Below are positions 27,391 to 37,164 of a DNA stretch of 64,000 bases, piece by piece. The stretch covers positions 1 to 64,000 of the forward strand of contig NZ_KB893941.1 of assembly GCF_000374285.1 (NCBI RefSeq), written 5' to 3'. This stretch comes from Actinobacillus capsulatus DSM 19761 (GTDB lineage: Bacteria; Pseudomonadota; Gammaproteobacteria; Enterobacterales; Pasteurellaceae). The position numbers and the translations under genes are program-made. Numbering within the stretch: the stretch's first letter is position 1; every line of letters starts with the position of its first letter. The notes beneath the pieces were generated by a model, which had not been told where the DNA came from, did not search any database, and was given only the letters and a program-made list of their open reading frames with translations.

Positions 27391-27595
27391 ATTATAGCTA
27401 GACTATGTCTATCTATAAAAACCACACGCTACGCGTGTGGAATCAAAGAGCTTAAGCGATGAGAGAATAAAAAATCCTCCTATAATGAATGTGGCTGACA
27501 ACCAAAATTCAACATATGTCATGGTAAGTAAATCCAATGACGATTCAAGTCTATCACACACCAGATGGAACTGTAAGTATCATATTGTTTTTATT
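27391..27595 (+). mobile_element. IS200/IS605-like left-end fragment, copy 1
   Basis: The fragment begins ATTATAGCTAGAC, which folds with GTCTATCTATA. The subterminal palindrome CCACACGC-TAC-GCGTGTGG lies at 27422-27440, the kind of hairpin bound by Y1 transposases. It ends inside the start of a TnpA-like frame (SKSNDDSSLSHTRWNCKYHIV). It stops after TTTTTATT at 27595 and matches the copy at 39069-39288 up to that base. This copy has lost about 18 bases that hold the ribosome site and start in copy 2. No transposase can be made. Confidence 0.8.
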
Positions 27596-28299
27596 AGGAC
27601 CACTTCAAACCACTATCTGCAATAAATTACCCTCAGTCATTCATCACTTTTCAGCACTCATCAAAATAATTATATCGGTTATAAGTCTCTTCCAGCTTAT
27701 TTCTGACACTGTGCGCAAGAATAGATTCACTCACTAATTAAACCGGTATTCTCGGCATAATCCATTATTCCCTCGATACTTCTTAGCGTTTTTTCGATTA
27801 CGGATGTGTGCCCTTTTCTGTAAACCGGTTGCAATACTTCTACCAGTAAACGAGAGTTAATATCTTTAATCGGCAATGCACCAAGCTTCGGGAATATGTG
27901 TTTATCAAGTCTTCGCCACTCATCAAACATTGTTTCTTCTTTAACTTTTTGCGATTTAAATGCTTTCCATTTCACCGCAATTTTATAAAAACTATTTTCA
28001 ATTCGGTCCGCTTTCTCAGCTTCTTTTTCTCTTAGATATTTTTTCGGGTCTATTCCGTCAGCAAGTAACCCACGATAAAACTGTCTTAACTGACGAGCTT
28101 CTTTGAGTGATATATCCGGATAATCTCCAAGAGTGATAGACGTTCTGGATTTTGTTATAGGACGCTTGTAATCAAGTCGCCATTTTTTCGAAGTATTTGT
28201 GATAAAAAGAATTAAACCTTCGCCGTCACGTAATGGACTTTCTTCGGGTTTTGCATTGTTTATTTGTTGCGCAGTTAGAGGTTTTATTATGACTGCCAT
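27594..28299 (-). pseudogene. Decayed tyrosine integrase (P4-type) with internal deletion
   Basis: The frame starting at 28299 encodes about 190 residues: the arm-binding domain (LTAQQINNAKPEESPLRDGEGL, TLGDYPDISLKEARQLR) and the core-binding helices, then stops at 27727. Directly past it, in another frame, the DNA still reads SESILAHSVRNKLEETYNRY and NYFDE, then, through three in-frame stops, GLKWS to a TAA at 27594. That piece is the end of the catalytic domain with His and Tyr. The central part with the catalytic Arg and HxxR is missing, so there was a deletion plus frameshift. The gene lies next to a tRNA-Cys 3'-end copy, which fits its former attachment site. Confidence 0.85.
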
Positions 28300-28420
28300 T
28301 TTTCGCTCATCTCCTTGAGTAACATTGAGCTAAGCTGATCTTTATAGATCGTTGCAAAAGACAAAAGCCTTTGATTTTCTTAGCGTTTTTAATGTTTTGA
28401 GCGTTGGGGAACGTAATTTT

Positions 28421-28443
28421 TGGAGGTGTGTACCGGAGTCGAA
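28421..28443 (-). other. Copy of the 3' end of tRNA-Cys (attachment-site remnant)
   Basis: On the minus strand the 23 bases from TTCGACT through CCGGT and ACACACC to TCCA match the T-loop, T-stem, acceptor strand and TCCA end of a bacterial tRNA-Cys (E. coli ends TTCGACTCCGGAACGCGCCTCCA by memory, 18-19 of 23 the same). The rest of the tRNA is absent. Integrative elements duplicate such 3' ends as att sites, and a decayed integrase starts 120 bases away in the same direction. Confidence 0.6.
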
Positions 28444-28472
28444 ATATAGCTCTGTGAAATAGCTAAGAAAGC

Positions 28473-28928
28473 TTATTTATACACCTGAGGTATTGAGTAT
28501 TCAATTTGTTGTTTGACTTGGGCGTAGATTGGTTTGAATTCTTCACAGCGGGTTTTATCTACATTAGCTTTTTGGTGGTTATATTTTTCATGCATTTGTT
28601 CAAAGTAAAGACGTGAAAGCTCGTCTTTTTCGATAAATTGAGCATTTTGTTCGCCAATTAACTCTTTTAATAAATTTTGTTGAAAATAAAGCATCGTCAT
28701 GCTTTCGGCAACAGACCAATTGTCATAGATTTGTTGGTAATTTGGTTTTGCAAGATCAGGGAAAAGACATTGCTCAATGTTATTTAACTGGCGAACCAAG
28801 ATTTTCATATCGGTAGCTGAGATTTTGTATTTGGCGTGTTCCGTATAAGCGGTCGGATTTTCAGCAGAATTTGCAAAACTTGTATTGCATAAAGCTGCAC
28901 AAATCAAGATAAATAAAGTTTTTCGCAT
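28473..28928 (-). CDS. Small secreted protein, possibly DUF5358-like
   Basis: A 151-residue protein with a Sec signal peptide (LFILICAALCNTSFANS) cleaved near residue 19-21. The mature part has exactly two cysteines, in NNIEQCLFP and DKTRCEEF, likely forming one disulfide in the periplasm, and is otherwise helical. The arrangement is close to that of the prophage gene at 41369-41773. I suspect the Pasteurellaceae-restricted DUF5358 group but cannot confirm it. ATG 28928 is preferred over one 33 bases upstream because the signal peptide then begins MRKT. It lies between the island scar and gdhA. Confidence 0.7.
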   Translation of the reverse strand: MRKTLFILICAALCNTSFANSAENPTAYTEHAKYKISATDMKILVRQLNNIEQCLFPDLAKPNYQQIYDNWSVAESMTMLYFQQNLLKELIGEQNAQFIEKDELSRLYFEQMHEKYNHQKANVDKTRCEEFKPIYAQVKQQIEYSIPQVYK

Positions 28929-28985
28929 TGTATTTATTCCTATGTCTGTTTGGGACAGCATAGCACAAATCTTTTGTTTTGCGCA

Positions 28986-29016
28986 AAAAATAAACCCTCC
29001 GAAGAGGGCTTATTTT
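28986..29016 (-). terminator. Terminator for gdhA
   Basis: AAATAAaCCCTC and GAGGGcTTATTT form a stem with one mismatch and loop CGAA. On the minus strand a T-run follows. It lies 10 bases past the gdhA stop. Confidence 0.8.
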
Positions 29017-29025
29017 AAGAGAGCG

Positions 29026-30694
<1,669 letters not shown>

Positions 30695-31042
30695 TTATTC
30701 CGCTTTAGTCGCTTCAATAGGTTTATCTAATTTGATATCACGAACTAAACCTTGGTTATCGAAGTAAACAAAGAGAGTATGCTGAATAGGATCGTTATAC
30801 CCCTCACGTTTAATGAAAACATAATCCCAACGGTTTTGTGCAAATACGTCTTGTAACATAGGTGTGCCGAGTAAATATTGCACTTGTGTTTTGTTCATGC
30901 CGATTTTTATTTGATCAATTTTATCTTGTTCTAAATAATTGCCTTGTGGAACATCAATACGATACACTACTTTTTTTACGGTAGAACAAGAAGTTACACC
31001 GACAGCAAGCAGTGCGATAGCTAAAAGAGATTTCATTTTCAT
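30695..31042 (-). CDS. bamE: Outer membrane protein assembly factor BamE
   Basis: A 115-residue SmpA/OmlA lipoprotein with lipobox VTSC and the BamE signature YRIDVPQGNYLEQDKIDQI, followed by IGMNKTQVQYLLGTPMLQD. BamE is a lipoprotein of the beta-barrel assembly machine. yejK lies about 70 bases upstream in the same direction. Confidence 0.95.
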   Translation of the reverse strand: MKMKSLLAIALLAVGVTSCSTVKKVVYRIDVPQGNYLEQDKIDQIKIGMNKTQVQYLLGTPMLQDVFAQNRWDYVFIKREGYNDPIQHTLFVYFDNQGLVRDIKLDKPIEATKAE

Positions 31043-31112
31043 AATATTTATTGACCTTTGAATTGTTCAAAATGATTGGATAGATAATACCCAAACTCAT
31101 AAAAATTTTCCA

Positions 31113-32114
31113 TTACTTATTGCGTTCCAATTGATCACGCAAATTTGCCGGTAAACCTTTGATTGTCAATGTATCGTTTAGTTCATCCCAAATTAAACGT
31201 TCGCCGAGTAATTCCGCATTGAAACTAATTGTTACTCCCTTTCCTGAGCCTGAATATTTGGTTAAGGTTTTTAATGCATTACGAACTGGTGGAATATTTT
31301 CTTCTAGCCCGTATTCTTGTTCTTGAGTAAATTGCGCAAAATTCACTTCGTTTAGTGTCGGCAGAGCTTCGGATAATTTGCTTAATGCGATTTCTTCGCC
31401 GCTATTAATTTGTCCTTTACAATATTCGAATACTTGTTTTTTTACTTCACGAGTTTGTGGTGCAGATAATTCCCCTTGATCACAATAGTCACTCACCGCT
31501 TGTAAAAGCGTTTGATTTTGTAATTGAGGGTTAAAACCTTCTTCCGCACTGAGAAAATCCATAAAGAAATCTGCAATTTTTCGTCCGACTCGCCCTTTAA
31601 TAAAGGTGAGATAACGATTTGATTGCGCATTGATTTTTAATTCAGTCAGATTAATGCGGCAAGCGATATCATACTGAGTAATATCCAAATATTCGGTACG
31701 TTTAATCTCTAATTGGTCGTCGACTAACATTGAGGTATGGCTATCAATCAATGCAATAAATAAATAATCTGTGGCTAAAAAGTTATAACGGCAAAGGATA
31801 AAGGTTCCGCCTGATGCAAAAGGATATTTGGCTAATTCACTAGAGAGCATTTTTGCGCAACTGTGACTGAACGGTAAAAAATCAGTTTCTTGTTCTAATA
31901 AGCGATTAAGTTGCTGAGCAAATATAGATTCATTTTTAAAGATACCGTAAGCCTTCGCTTTACTTTGATAGGCTTGGTGAAGCTGTAACATCATTTGTTC
32001 AACTTCGGGGCTAATGGCAAGGAGGTTGTCGCGAAGCACCGTATTTAACTCCGGTGTTTCGCCTTCGGTTTGATGAATCTGGTGAAGGACAATTTCAGTA
32101 ACGTTAATGCTCAT
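31113..32114 (-). CDS. yejK: Nucleoid-associated protein NdpA/YejK
   Basis: A 333-residue NdpA family protein. It starts [12 protein letters not shown] and contains FARGG-type and [13 protein letters not shown] segments, and the characteristic [21 protein letters not shown] and GEEIALSKL stretches. The C-terminus ends in a DNA-binding-like [23 protein letters not shown]. The E. coli protein is found in nucleoid fractions. It is divergent from ridA. Confidence 0.92.
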   Translation of the reverse strand: MSINVTEIVLHQIHQTEGETPELNTVLRDNLLAISPEVEQMMLQLHQAYQSKAKAYGIFKNESIFAQQLNRLLEQETDFLPFSHSCAKMLSSELAKYPFASGGTFILCRYNFLATDYLFIALIDSHTSMLVDDQLEIKRTEYLDITQYDIACRINLTELKINAQSNRYLTFIKGRVGRKIADFFMDFLSAEEGFNPQLQNQTLLQAVSDYCDQGELSAPQTREVKKQVFEYCKGQINSGEEIALSKLSEALPTLNEVNFAQFTQEQEYGLEENIPPVRNALKTLTKYSGSGKGVTISFNAELLGERLIWDELNDTLTIKGLPANLRDQLERNK

Positions 32115-32206
32115 ACTATTTCTCTTGAGATTCGGGGTAGAAATAAAAGGTGGGAGATATTATCATTAAACGCACTATTTTTCATTATTAAAAGAAGGAA
32201 TTCACC

Positions 32207-32596
32207 ATGACTAAAGTTATTCATACAGAAAAAGCACCAGCAGCAATTGGCCCATACGTACAAGCGGTTGATTTAGGTAATCTTGTTTTAACATCAGGAC
32301 AAATTCCGGTTAATCCGCAAACAGGCGAGATTCCAAGCGATATTACTCAACAAGCGCGCCAATCATTAGAAAATGTAAAAGTAATTGTTGAACAAGCCGG
32401 TTTAAGCGTAGCGGATATTGTTAAAACAACCGTTTTTGTGAAAGACCTAAATGATTTCGCAACAGTTAATGCTGAATATGAAGCGTTTTTCCGTGAGAAT
32501 AATCATCCGACATTTCCTGCTCGTTCTTGTGTTGAAGTCGCTCGTTTACCAAAAGATGTTGGTTTAGAGATTGAAGCGATTGCAGTACGCAAATAA
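32207..32596 (+). CDS. ridA: Reactive intermediate/imine deaminase RidA
   Basis: A 129-residue YjgF/YER057c/UK114 protein. It contains APAAIGPYVQAVDLGNLVLTSGQIP near the start and, at the end, the signature PARSCVEVARLPKDVGLEIEAIA with the catalytic Arg. It hydrolyses enamine/imine products of PLP enzymes. A strong AAGAAGGA precedes the start. pgeF follows at 28 bases. Confidence 0.96.
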   Translation: MTKVIHTEKAPAAIGPYVQAVDLGNLVLTSGQIPVNPQTGEIPSDITQQARQSLENVKVIVEQAGLSVADIVKTTVFVKDLNDFATVNAEYEAFFRENNHPTFPARSCVEVARLPKDVGLEIEAIAVRK

Positions 32597-32623
32597 GCGG
32601 TCATTTTTAGAGAAAATTTTGCA

Positions 32624-33361
32624 ATGAAAAACATTACGCCCAATTGGCATGCGCCAGAGCATATTCATGCCTTTACTACCGTTAGAACAGGCGGCGTCAG
32701 CCAAGTGCCTTTTGATAGCTTTAATTTAGGTGATCATGTCGGTGATAATCCTAAGGATGTGCAACAAAATCGCCAGTTATTGGTGGAGCAGTTTGGTCTA
32801 CCACATTTTCCACTATTTTTAACGCAAACACATAGTACTCGTGTGATTCGCCTACCATATGACGGTGATAATTTAGAAGCGGATGCGGTTTATACCAATC
32901 AACCGAATCAGGTTTGTTTAGTGATAACTGCAGATTGTTTACCGGTTCTATTCTGTAGTAAAGATGGAAAAGAAGTCGCAGCGGCTCACGCCGGATGGCG
33001 AGGCTTATGTGATGGCGTATTAGAAAATACGGTAGTGGAATTTTCTTGTTCGCCAACGGAAATTTGTGCGTGGTTAGGACCGGCAATCGGTTCAACTAAA
33101 TTTCAAGTCGGCAAAGAAGTAATGGAGCAGTTTTGTGCATTTGATCCACAAGCGGAACAGGCATTTGTTGCTGATCCGACAGTAAGGGGTAAATTTTTAG
33201 GAAATCTTTACCAAATTGCACAGCAACGATTGAATAAATTTGGTATTACCGAAATTTCTGGTGGAGAGCATTGTACTGTTACTGAGCAAGAACGCTTTTT
33301 CTCTTACCGAAGAGATAAGCAGACAGGACGTATGGCTAGTATAATTTGGCGATCTGAATAA
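32624..33361 (+). CDS. pgeF: Purine nucleoside phosphorylase/multicopper-type protein PgeF (YfiH)
   Basis: A 245-residue DUF152 protein with metal-binding segments LTQTHSTRV, VITADCLPVLF and AAAHAGWRG, and the later GGEHCTVTEQERFFSYRRD. Members have been described as peptidoglycan editing factor (E. coli PgeF) and as purine nucleoside phosphorylases (YlmD/LACC1-like). The exact role here is not visible. It is probably co-transcribed with ridA. Confidence 0.92.
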   Translation: MKNITPNWHAPEHIHAFTTVRTGGVSQVPFDSFNLGDHVGDNPKDVQQNRQLLVEQFGLPHFPLFLTQTHSTRVIRLPYDGDNLEADAVYTNQPNQVCLVITADCLPVLFCSKDGKEVAAAHAGWRGLCDGVLENTVVEFSCSPTEICAWLGPAIGSTKFQVGKEVMEQFCAFDPQAEQAFVADPTVRGKFLGNLYQIAQQRLNKFGITEISGGEHCTVTEQERFFSYRRDKQTGRMASIIWRSE

Positions 33362-33393
33362 AGCACAATTTATAGCGAGTATGTTTTTTATGC

Positions 33394-33423
33394 GGGTGTT
33401 CGCCTAACGCTAGACGAACACCC
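33394..33423 (+). terminator. Terminator after pgeF
   Basis: GGGTGTTCG (33394-33402) pairs with CGAACACCC (33415-33423). The tail is AAAATTTCCC rather than a clean T-run, so it is strong in structure but weaker as an intrinsic terminator. Confidence 0.65.
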
Positions 33424-33433
33424 AAAATTTCCC

Positions 33434-33439
33434 TATAAT
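33434..33439 (+). promoter_or_regulatory. -10 box of the tRNA-Ile promoter
   Basis: A perfect TATAAT lies 18 bases before the tRNA. I could not assign a convincing -35 element. Confidence 0.5.
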
Positions 33440-33457
33440 CCAATCTCATTTCTTTAT

Positions 33458-33534
33458 CCCCCCTTAGCTCAGTTGGTTAGAGCAGGCGACTCATAATCGC
33501 TTGGTCACTGGTTCAAGTCCGGTAGGGGGGACCA
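33458..33534 (+). tRNA. ileX: tRNA-Ile2 (anticodon CAU, lysidine type)
   Basis: A 77-nt cloverleaf with encoded CCA. The acceptor strands are CCCCCCT and AGGGGGG, and the D-arm is around AGCTCAGTTGGTTAGAGC. The anticodon arm GCGACTCATAATCGC carries CAT, with the T-arm ACTGG/CCGGT. It matches the AUA-reading tRNA-Ile (lysidine at C34) of E. coli almost base for base in the anticodon region, so it is not a Met tRNA. A prophage integrase gene lies 230 bases downstream, so the tRNA 3' end is the likely attachment site. Confidence 0.93.
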
Positions 33535-33547
33535 TTTACCCGTTGCA

Positions 33548-33637
33548 TATTGTCTTTTATTGTCTTAAATCCTTTGTAAATCAACAAGTTACAAGTCTTA
33601 TATAATCCTTTATTGTCTTTTTAGTTGCTTATTGTCT
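33548..33637 (+). repeat. Four direct repeats TATTGTCT, candidate integrase arm sites
   Basis: TATTGTCT occurs at 33548-33555, 33558-33565, 33611-33618 and 33630-33637, all in the same orientation, between the tRNA and the integrase gene. Arrays like this are where arm-binding domains of tyrosine integrases bind. The spacing of the first two is 10 bp, one helical turn. Confidence 0.6.
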
Positions 33638-33647
33638 ATGGTTTTAT

Positions 33648-33694
33648 GATCCCTTGGATGATCCCTTGAACAAAAAGGGAAATTTCAAGGGATC
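33648..33694. repeat. GATCCCTTG repeats, candidate excisionase/control site
   Basis: GATCCCTTG occurs directly at 33648-33656 and 33660-33668, and inverted (TTCAAGGGATC) at 33684-33694. The cluster lies about 70 bases before the integrase start. It may bind a regulator or excisionase. Confidence 0.5.
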
Positions 33695-33764
33695 ATGATG
33701 GATAAAATAACAGGCAAAAAGCATAGATTTTCCGCTTATTTGCCATTGCATAAGTAACTATTTT

Positions 33765-34979
33765 ATGGCAATTAAAAATTACCCTTTAAATGATACCCAA
33801 ATTAAGAATCTAAAACCTCAGATAAGCGTTTTTCAAGTGAGCGATGGTAGTAGCGGTCTTCTATTAAGAATTTATCCTAGCGGCGTTAAAAGCTGGATTT
33901 TCAGCTATATTCATCCGGTAACGGGGAAGCGAATCACTAAAAAATCTTTCGGGAAATACCCGGAAATCAGTCTAGCTCAAGCTCGTAAAATCAGAGATGA
34001 ATTTAAATCTTTATTAGTCCAAGGTATTGACCCTTACGAATATAAAGCTAATCAGTTAAAAGCGAAGGAGAAAGAGGAAGAAACGCTGGAAACTTTGGCT
34101 TATAAATGGATTGAGTGGAAAGCGGAGAAAGACAAACTCAAAGAAGACACCAAAAAGAAAACAATTAGGCGATTAGAAATTCATTTATTCCCCAGATTTA
34201 AAAATTACCGAGTAACGCAAATAGAAATTAGTGATTGCATTGAGAAGTTAAAGGATTTACAGGCTAATCATTCTGATATTTTGTACCGTGTTATCGGGAA
34301 TTTTATTGAGATAATGACTTACGCCCGATTTTTACAGCTAGTGAAGTACAACCCTATAGCGGACTTAAAGCAAGCGTTTAGCTATCAAGAAGCAACGCAT
34401 CAACCGACAATTACGCCGCAAGAGTTGAGCGAATTTTTAAAAGAATTAGATAAATCTGATCGTAAGTATGAAACGAAATTGTTAGTTAGATGGCAATTAC
34501 TCACTATTTTGCGTCCGGCTGAAGCGGTTGCCGTAGAATGGAGTGAAATTGATTGGGAGAAGAAAGTACTTACTCTTCCGGCGGAAAAAATGAAAGGTGG
34601 CAAGCGGGCGCACCGTGTAGCCTTAAATTCTCAAGCCTTAGCTATTTTGGAAGAAATGAAAAAATTTAATGGTCATCGGCGTTTTATTTTTTGCTGCCGA
34701 GTAAATCGAGATAAGCCGGCAAATTCTCAAACTGTAAATAATGCTATTAAGAAAATGAGTAATGGCAAATATAGGGGGTTACTTGTGGCCCATGGACTAA
34801 GAAGTATCGCAAGCACTTATTTACATGAACGATTTACAACGGAGTATCATGTAGTGGAGGCTTGCCTTGCCCACGTCGATACAAATAGCGTTAAAACCAG
34901 CTATCACCGAGGCGACTATCTAGAGCGTAGATTTCCAATTATGCAAGCGTGGGGGGATTTTGTAGAATCTTGTGAATAG
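33765..34979 (+). CDS. Prophage tyrosine integrase (P4-type, arm-binding DUF4102)
   Basis: A 404-residue, full-length recombinase. It has the N-terminal arm-binding domain (SDGSSGLLLRIYPSGVKSW, FGKYPEISLAQARKIRDEF), core-binding helices, and a catalytic domain with LRPAEAVAVEW (Arg I), HGLRSIAS (HxxR), CLAHVD (His) and the nucleophile Tyr in KTSYHRGDYLERR. All catalytic residues are present, so it may be functional. It follows tRNA-Ile(CAU) in the same direction, as usual for tRNA-targeting elements. It resembles the decayed integrase at 27594-28299 in domain plan only. Confidence 0.93.
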   Translation: MAIKNYPLNDTQIKNLKPQISVFQVSDGSSGLLLRIYPSGVKSWIFSYIHPVTGKRITKKSFGKYPEISLAQARKIRDEFKSLLVQGIDPYEYKANQLKAKEKEEETLETLAYKWIEWKAEKDKLKEDTKKKTIRRLEIHLFPRFKNYRVTQIEISDCIEKLKDLQANHSDILYRVIGNFIEIMTYARFLQLVKYNPIADLKQAFSYQEATHQPTITPQELSEFLKELDKSDRKYETKLLVRWQLLTILRPAEAVAVEWSEIDWEKKVLTLPAEKMKGGKRAHRVALNSQALAILEEMKKFNGHRRFIFCCRVNRDKPANSQTVNNAIKKMSNGKYRGLLVAHGLRSIASTYLHERFTTEYHVVEACLAHVDTNSVKTSYHRGDYLERRFPIMQAWGDFVESCE

Positions 34980-34984
34980 TATTG

Positions 34985-35010
34985 AAGCGGTCATTTTGAA
35001 CCGCTTTTTT
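34985..35010 (+). terminator. Terminator after the integrase
   Basis: AAGCGG (34985-34990) pairs with CCGCTT (35001-35006), extended by one base, followed by TTTTT. It is also an inverted uptake-like pair. Confidence 0.75.
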
Positions 35011-35281
35011 TATAGTTCAAGAAAATTAACTTATATAGCTGAATACTAGATTTATATGAAATTATTACGCAATGAGTAATTGATATAATGATAGAACCAA
35101 TCATCGCCAAAAACGGCAAGCTAAGTATGAATGATATAGTCCCTAAACTAAGGGTAAATATAATCCAACTAAAAGAAAATGGTTCTATTGTATCTCTTAA
35201 TAGATATCCAACAATGCCATAACTAGAAATAGCTAACAAAATAGAAATATTGGTTAGATTCAACATAGTTACTAGTTTCAT
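34991..35281 (-). CDS. Small prophage membrane protein of unknown function
   Basis: A 96-residue protein with three hydrophobic segments (ISILLAISSYGIVGYLL, FSWIIFTLSLGTISFILSL and LAMIGSIIISITHCVII) and a basic C-terminus (NYKKSGSK). I recognise no family. Prophage proteins of this size and layout next to int are sometimes superinfection exclusion factors, but that is only a possibility. The stop overlaps the integrase terminator. The ribosome site is weak (AAGAAGA), so expression is uncertain. Confidence 0.45.
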   Translation of the reverse strand: MKLVTMLNLTNISILLAISSYGIVGYLLRDTIEPFSFSWIIFTLSLGTISFILSLPFLAMIGSIIISITHCVIISYKSSIQLYKLIFLNYKKSGSK

Positions 35282-35339
35282 GACTAAAAAATCTTCTTTT
35301 GTTTTGTTGGCTGCCTTTATTTCTCCTATTCATAGATAC

Positions 35340-35568
35340 GCCTAAAAACCCCCTATTTTAGGAGTAATATCATTCAATTCTTCATCCTTACTCTTTAAGT
35401 AAAGGAATCCAATAGCTTCTGAGAATTTAAGAAGATAAATGTTCCTTCATTATTATCTTTTTTCTTGTTAAACCAATCTGAGAATTCTTTATAATCTTTC
35501 TTTAGACTATTAAAGAAAGGAACATTTAAATTGATTTTTTCAAATTTAGTATAAATTAAATTTTCCAT
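35340..35568 (-). pseudogene. Frameshifted 5' fragment of a GNAT-type acetyltransferase gene
   Basis: ATG at 35568 after GAGGAG opens MENLIYTKFEKINLNVPFF and continues through KKDYKEFSDWFNKKK to a stop. In another frame the protein continues as EAIGFLYLKSKDEELNDITP. Joined, the pieces look like the beginning of a GNAT-like protein (FEKINLNxPFFxSLKxDYxEF... GFLYLK). It then ends at about 35340 by a hairpin, CCTAAAA/TTTTAGG. Both a frameshift and a truncation have hit it. The family name comes from memory of similar N-termini. Confidence 0.55.
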
Positions 35569-35705
35569 AAATTACTCCTCTAGGTTACCTAATAAAATTT
35601 AATTATCGACTTATCTCTTTCTATGATAAATATAGTGTTTGACTTTACGATTCGATAACTGGCTTAATAGTTTCAAATGCCATAAATCAAGAGGACTTAA
35701 CTATT

Positions 35706-35999
35706 TCAGTCTAATATTGGTTTGATAATCTCTGCTAGCTCTTCAGTCATCCATAGTTGTTCTGCTAGAGCGTTCCAGACGGCATCTTCAGAAAGTACGC
35801 TGTAATTGCCTTTAGTATCGATGATATATTGTTCGGCATTATCGTGGAGTTCTAACCATTTAGGGGTGTGATAAAACTTATGGAGTTCTTGGGTTAACTT
35901 TGCTGCTTCTTGCCAATCTTTTAGACTTTTTTGCAGCTTTTGTTGTAGTTCTAGCAATTGTCCGTAGTTATCTTGCGCTTGTTGGATTTTTTGTTGCAT
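35706..35999 (-). CDS. DUF4298 family small protein
   Basis: A 97-residue, mainly helical and acidic protein with the DUF4298 pattern YGQLLELQQKLQKSLKDW, then HKFYHTPKWLELHDNAEQ, and finally LSEDAVWNALAEQ. AAGGAGAT precedes the start. The family has no known function and often appears in prophages and mobile regions. The start and coding frame look intact, unlike most neighbours. Confidence 0.75.
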   Translation of the reverse strand: MQQKIQQAQDNYGQLLELQQKLQKSLKDWQEAAKLTQELHKFYHTPKWLELHDNAEQYIIDTKGNYSVLSEDAVWNALAEQLWMTEELAEIIKPILD

Positions 36000-36082
36000 G
36001 ATTTATCTCCTTTTATTAAACAGCTTTGGACTATTTACAAATAGCACCGATGTTCAACCGCCACTAGGGCGGTTTAGGAATG

Positions 36083-36869
36083 TTATCTAAGCTTATGTAT
36101 AATGATTTTAGCTGCTTTTAAATCACCTGTTGAAGAATCTTTTTTCATTTTAATAGAAACATCAGCTTGAATTGCTTTATTAATTTTCAGCTTGGCAGTA
36201 TTTACACCATTTGCTATTTCTATTTTTACTCGATAATCGATTACATTGGGAATAAACCAGCCCAGCCTTAAAGAGTTCGGCGTTATTGTCATCTTTTACA
36301 GGAGACATTACATCTAATGAACTCTGGGTAACCGCTTTACGATTTCTTACGTTTTGTTCAATCGTTTTCTTAAATTCTTTTGGAGTCATTTTAGCTAATT
36401 CAGCTCCTTCTTCCCAAATTCTAGAATCTACATAATAATTATTGATAGTGTTATAGCTATCAATAGCTATGGTTCCATTATCCGCTCCTGCTGTTGCTGC
36501 TTTATACACGCCATAAAGAGTAAAACAAGAAACAACAGCCAATATGATTGCACCAGTTGTTTTCATTGCTTTGTCTCCAAATTTATCGTGGATCTGTTGT
36601 AAGAAGGTATCATATTCAGCTTGTGAATTGAGAAATAATTTTATAAAAGTTTCCTCTAATAAGCTACCTTCTTTGATAGATTTTACATAAAGTTCAATAT
36701 TATGAATATCTACATTAAACAGTGCATTTAATGTTGGTTTAGTGCTTTTTACTAGAACGTTTAAACCACGTAACGATTTTATAACATCGTCAACATGTAG
36801 TGGCTTTGTTGCTGAATAATATAGATTTTGTGGAAAAGCAATTGATAGTTCTTGTTCATTTAATTTCAT
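36083..36869 (-). pseudogene. Single-TM protein of unknown function, frameshifted near its end
   Basis: From ATG 36869 (after AAAGGAGG) the frame codes about 210 good residues. These comprise an N-terminal globular part, one hydrophobic helix (GAIILAVVSCFTLYGVYKAA) and a segment after it that ends ELFKAG. The frame then runs into 22 unlikely residues (VYSQCNRLSSKNRN...) and stops at 36180. In the next frame the sequence continues naturally as GWFIPNVIDYRVKIEIANG and on to HKLR at 36083. One extra base near GGCTGGGCTGG (about 36261) explains this. I do not recognise the family. It lies beside a decayed repressor, in the early region of the prophage. Confidence 0.6.
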
Positions 36870-36889
36870 TTTAGCCTCCTTTACAAATT

Positions 36890-37160
36890 ATCTCTTTCTA
36901 CTATAAATACGGTGTTCTACTATTGTTCCGATAATTCGGATTTCTTGTTTAAGTGATGACATACTATGTCAATCAGGGTTAAGCGATACTAACTCAAAGT
37001 GCTATTTGTCATATTCATTTAAATCTTCTAGTGGGCGATATTTTTAAATGTGGCTTCACAATCCCCGTTGATTGCTGCAACAAATTCACTGGCATGCGGT
37101 TCTACTTTCGGATCAATAATCACTATATCTCCTTCAATAAATTTCGGCTCCATTGGTTCA
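36890..37160 (-). pseudogene. C-terminal remnant of a CI/LexA-like phage repressor (S24 peptidase)
   Basis: Reading the minus strand from 37160 gives EPMEPKFIEGDIVIIDP, KVEPHASEFVAAINGDCEATFK and then, through several frame changes and stops, RPLEDLNEYD, FELVSLNPD, SSLKQEIRIIGTIVEHRIYSR. This is the C-terminal peptidase domain of a phage repressor of the S24 family, with its SMEP-like opening reading EPMEP and several stops. The helix-turn-helix domain is gone. The break at about 37160 joins it to a tail gene fragment on the other strand. Confidence 0.8.
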
Positions 37161-37164
37161 CTCA

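Noticed and set aside
33487-33500. tRNA with CAT anticodon read as tRNA-Met
   Set aside because: The anticodon arm and T-arm match the lysidine-type tRNA-Ile2 and not initiator or elongator Met tRNA.
35341-35360. CRISPR-like spacing in the repeat-rich prophage start
   Set aside because: No regularly spaced identical repeats of CRISPR length were found anywhere in the window.
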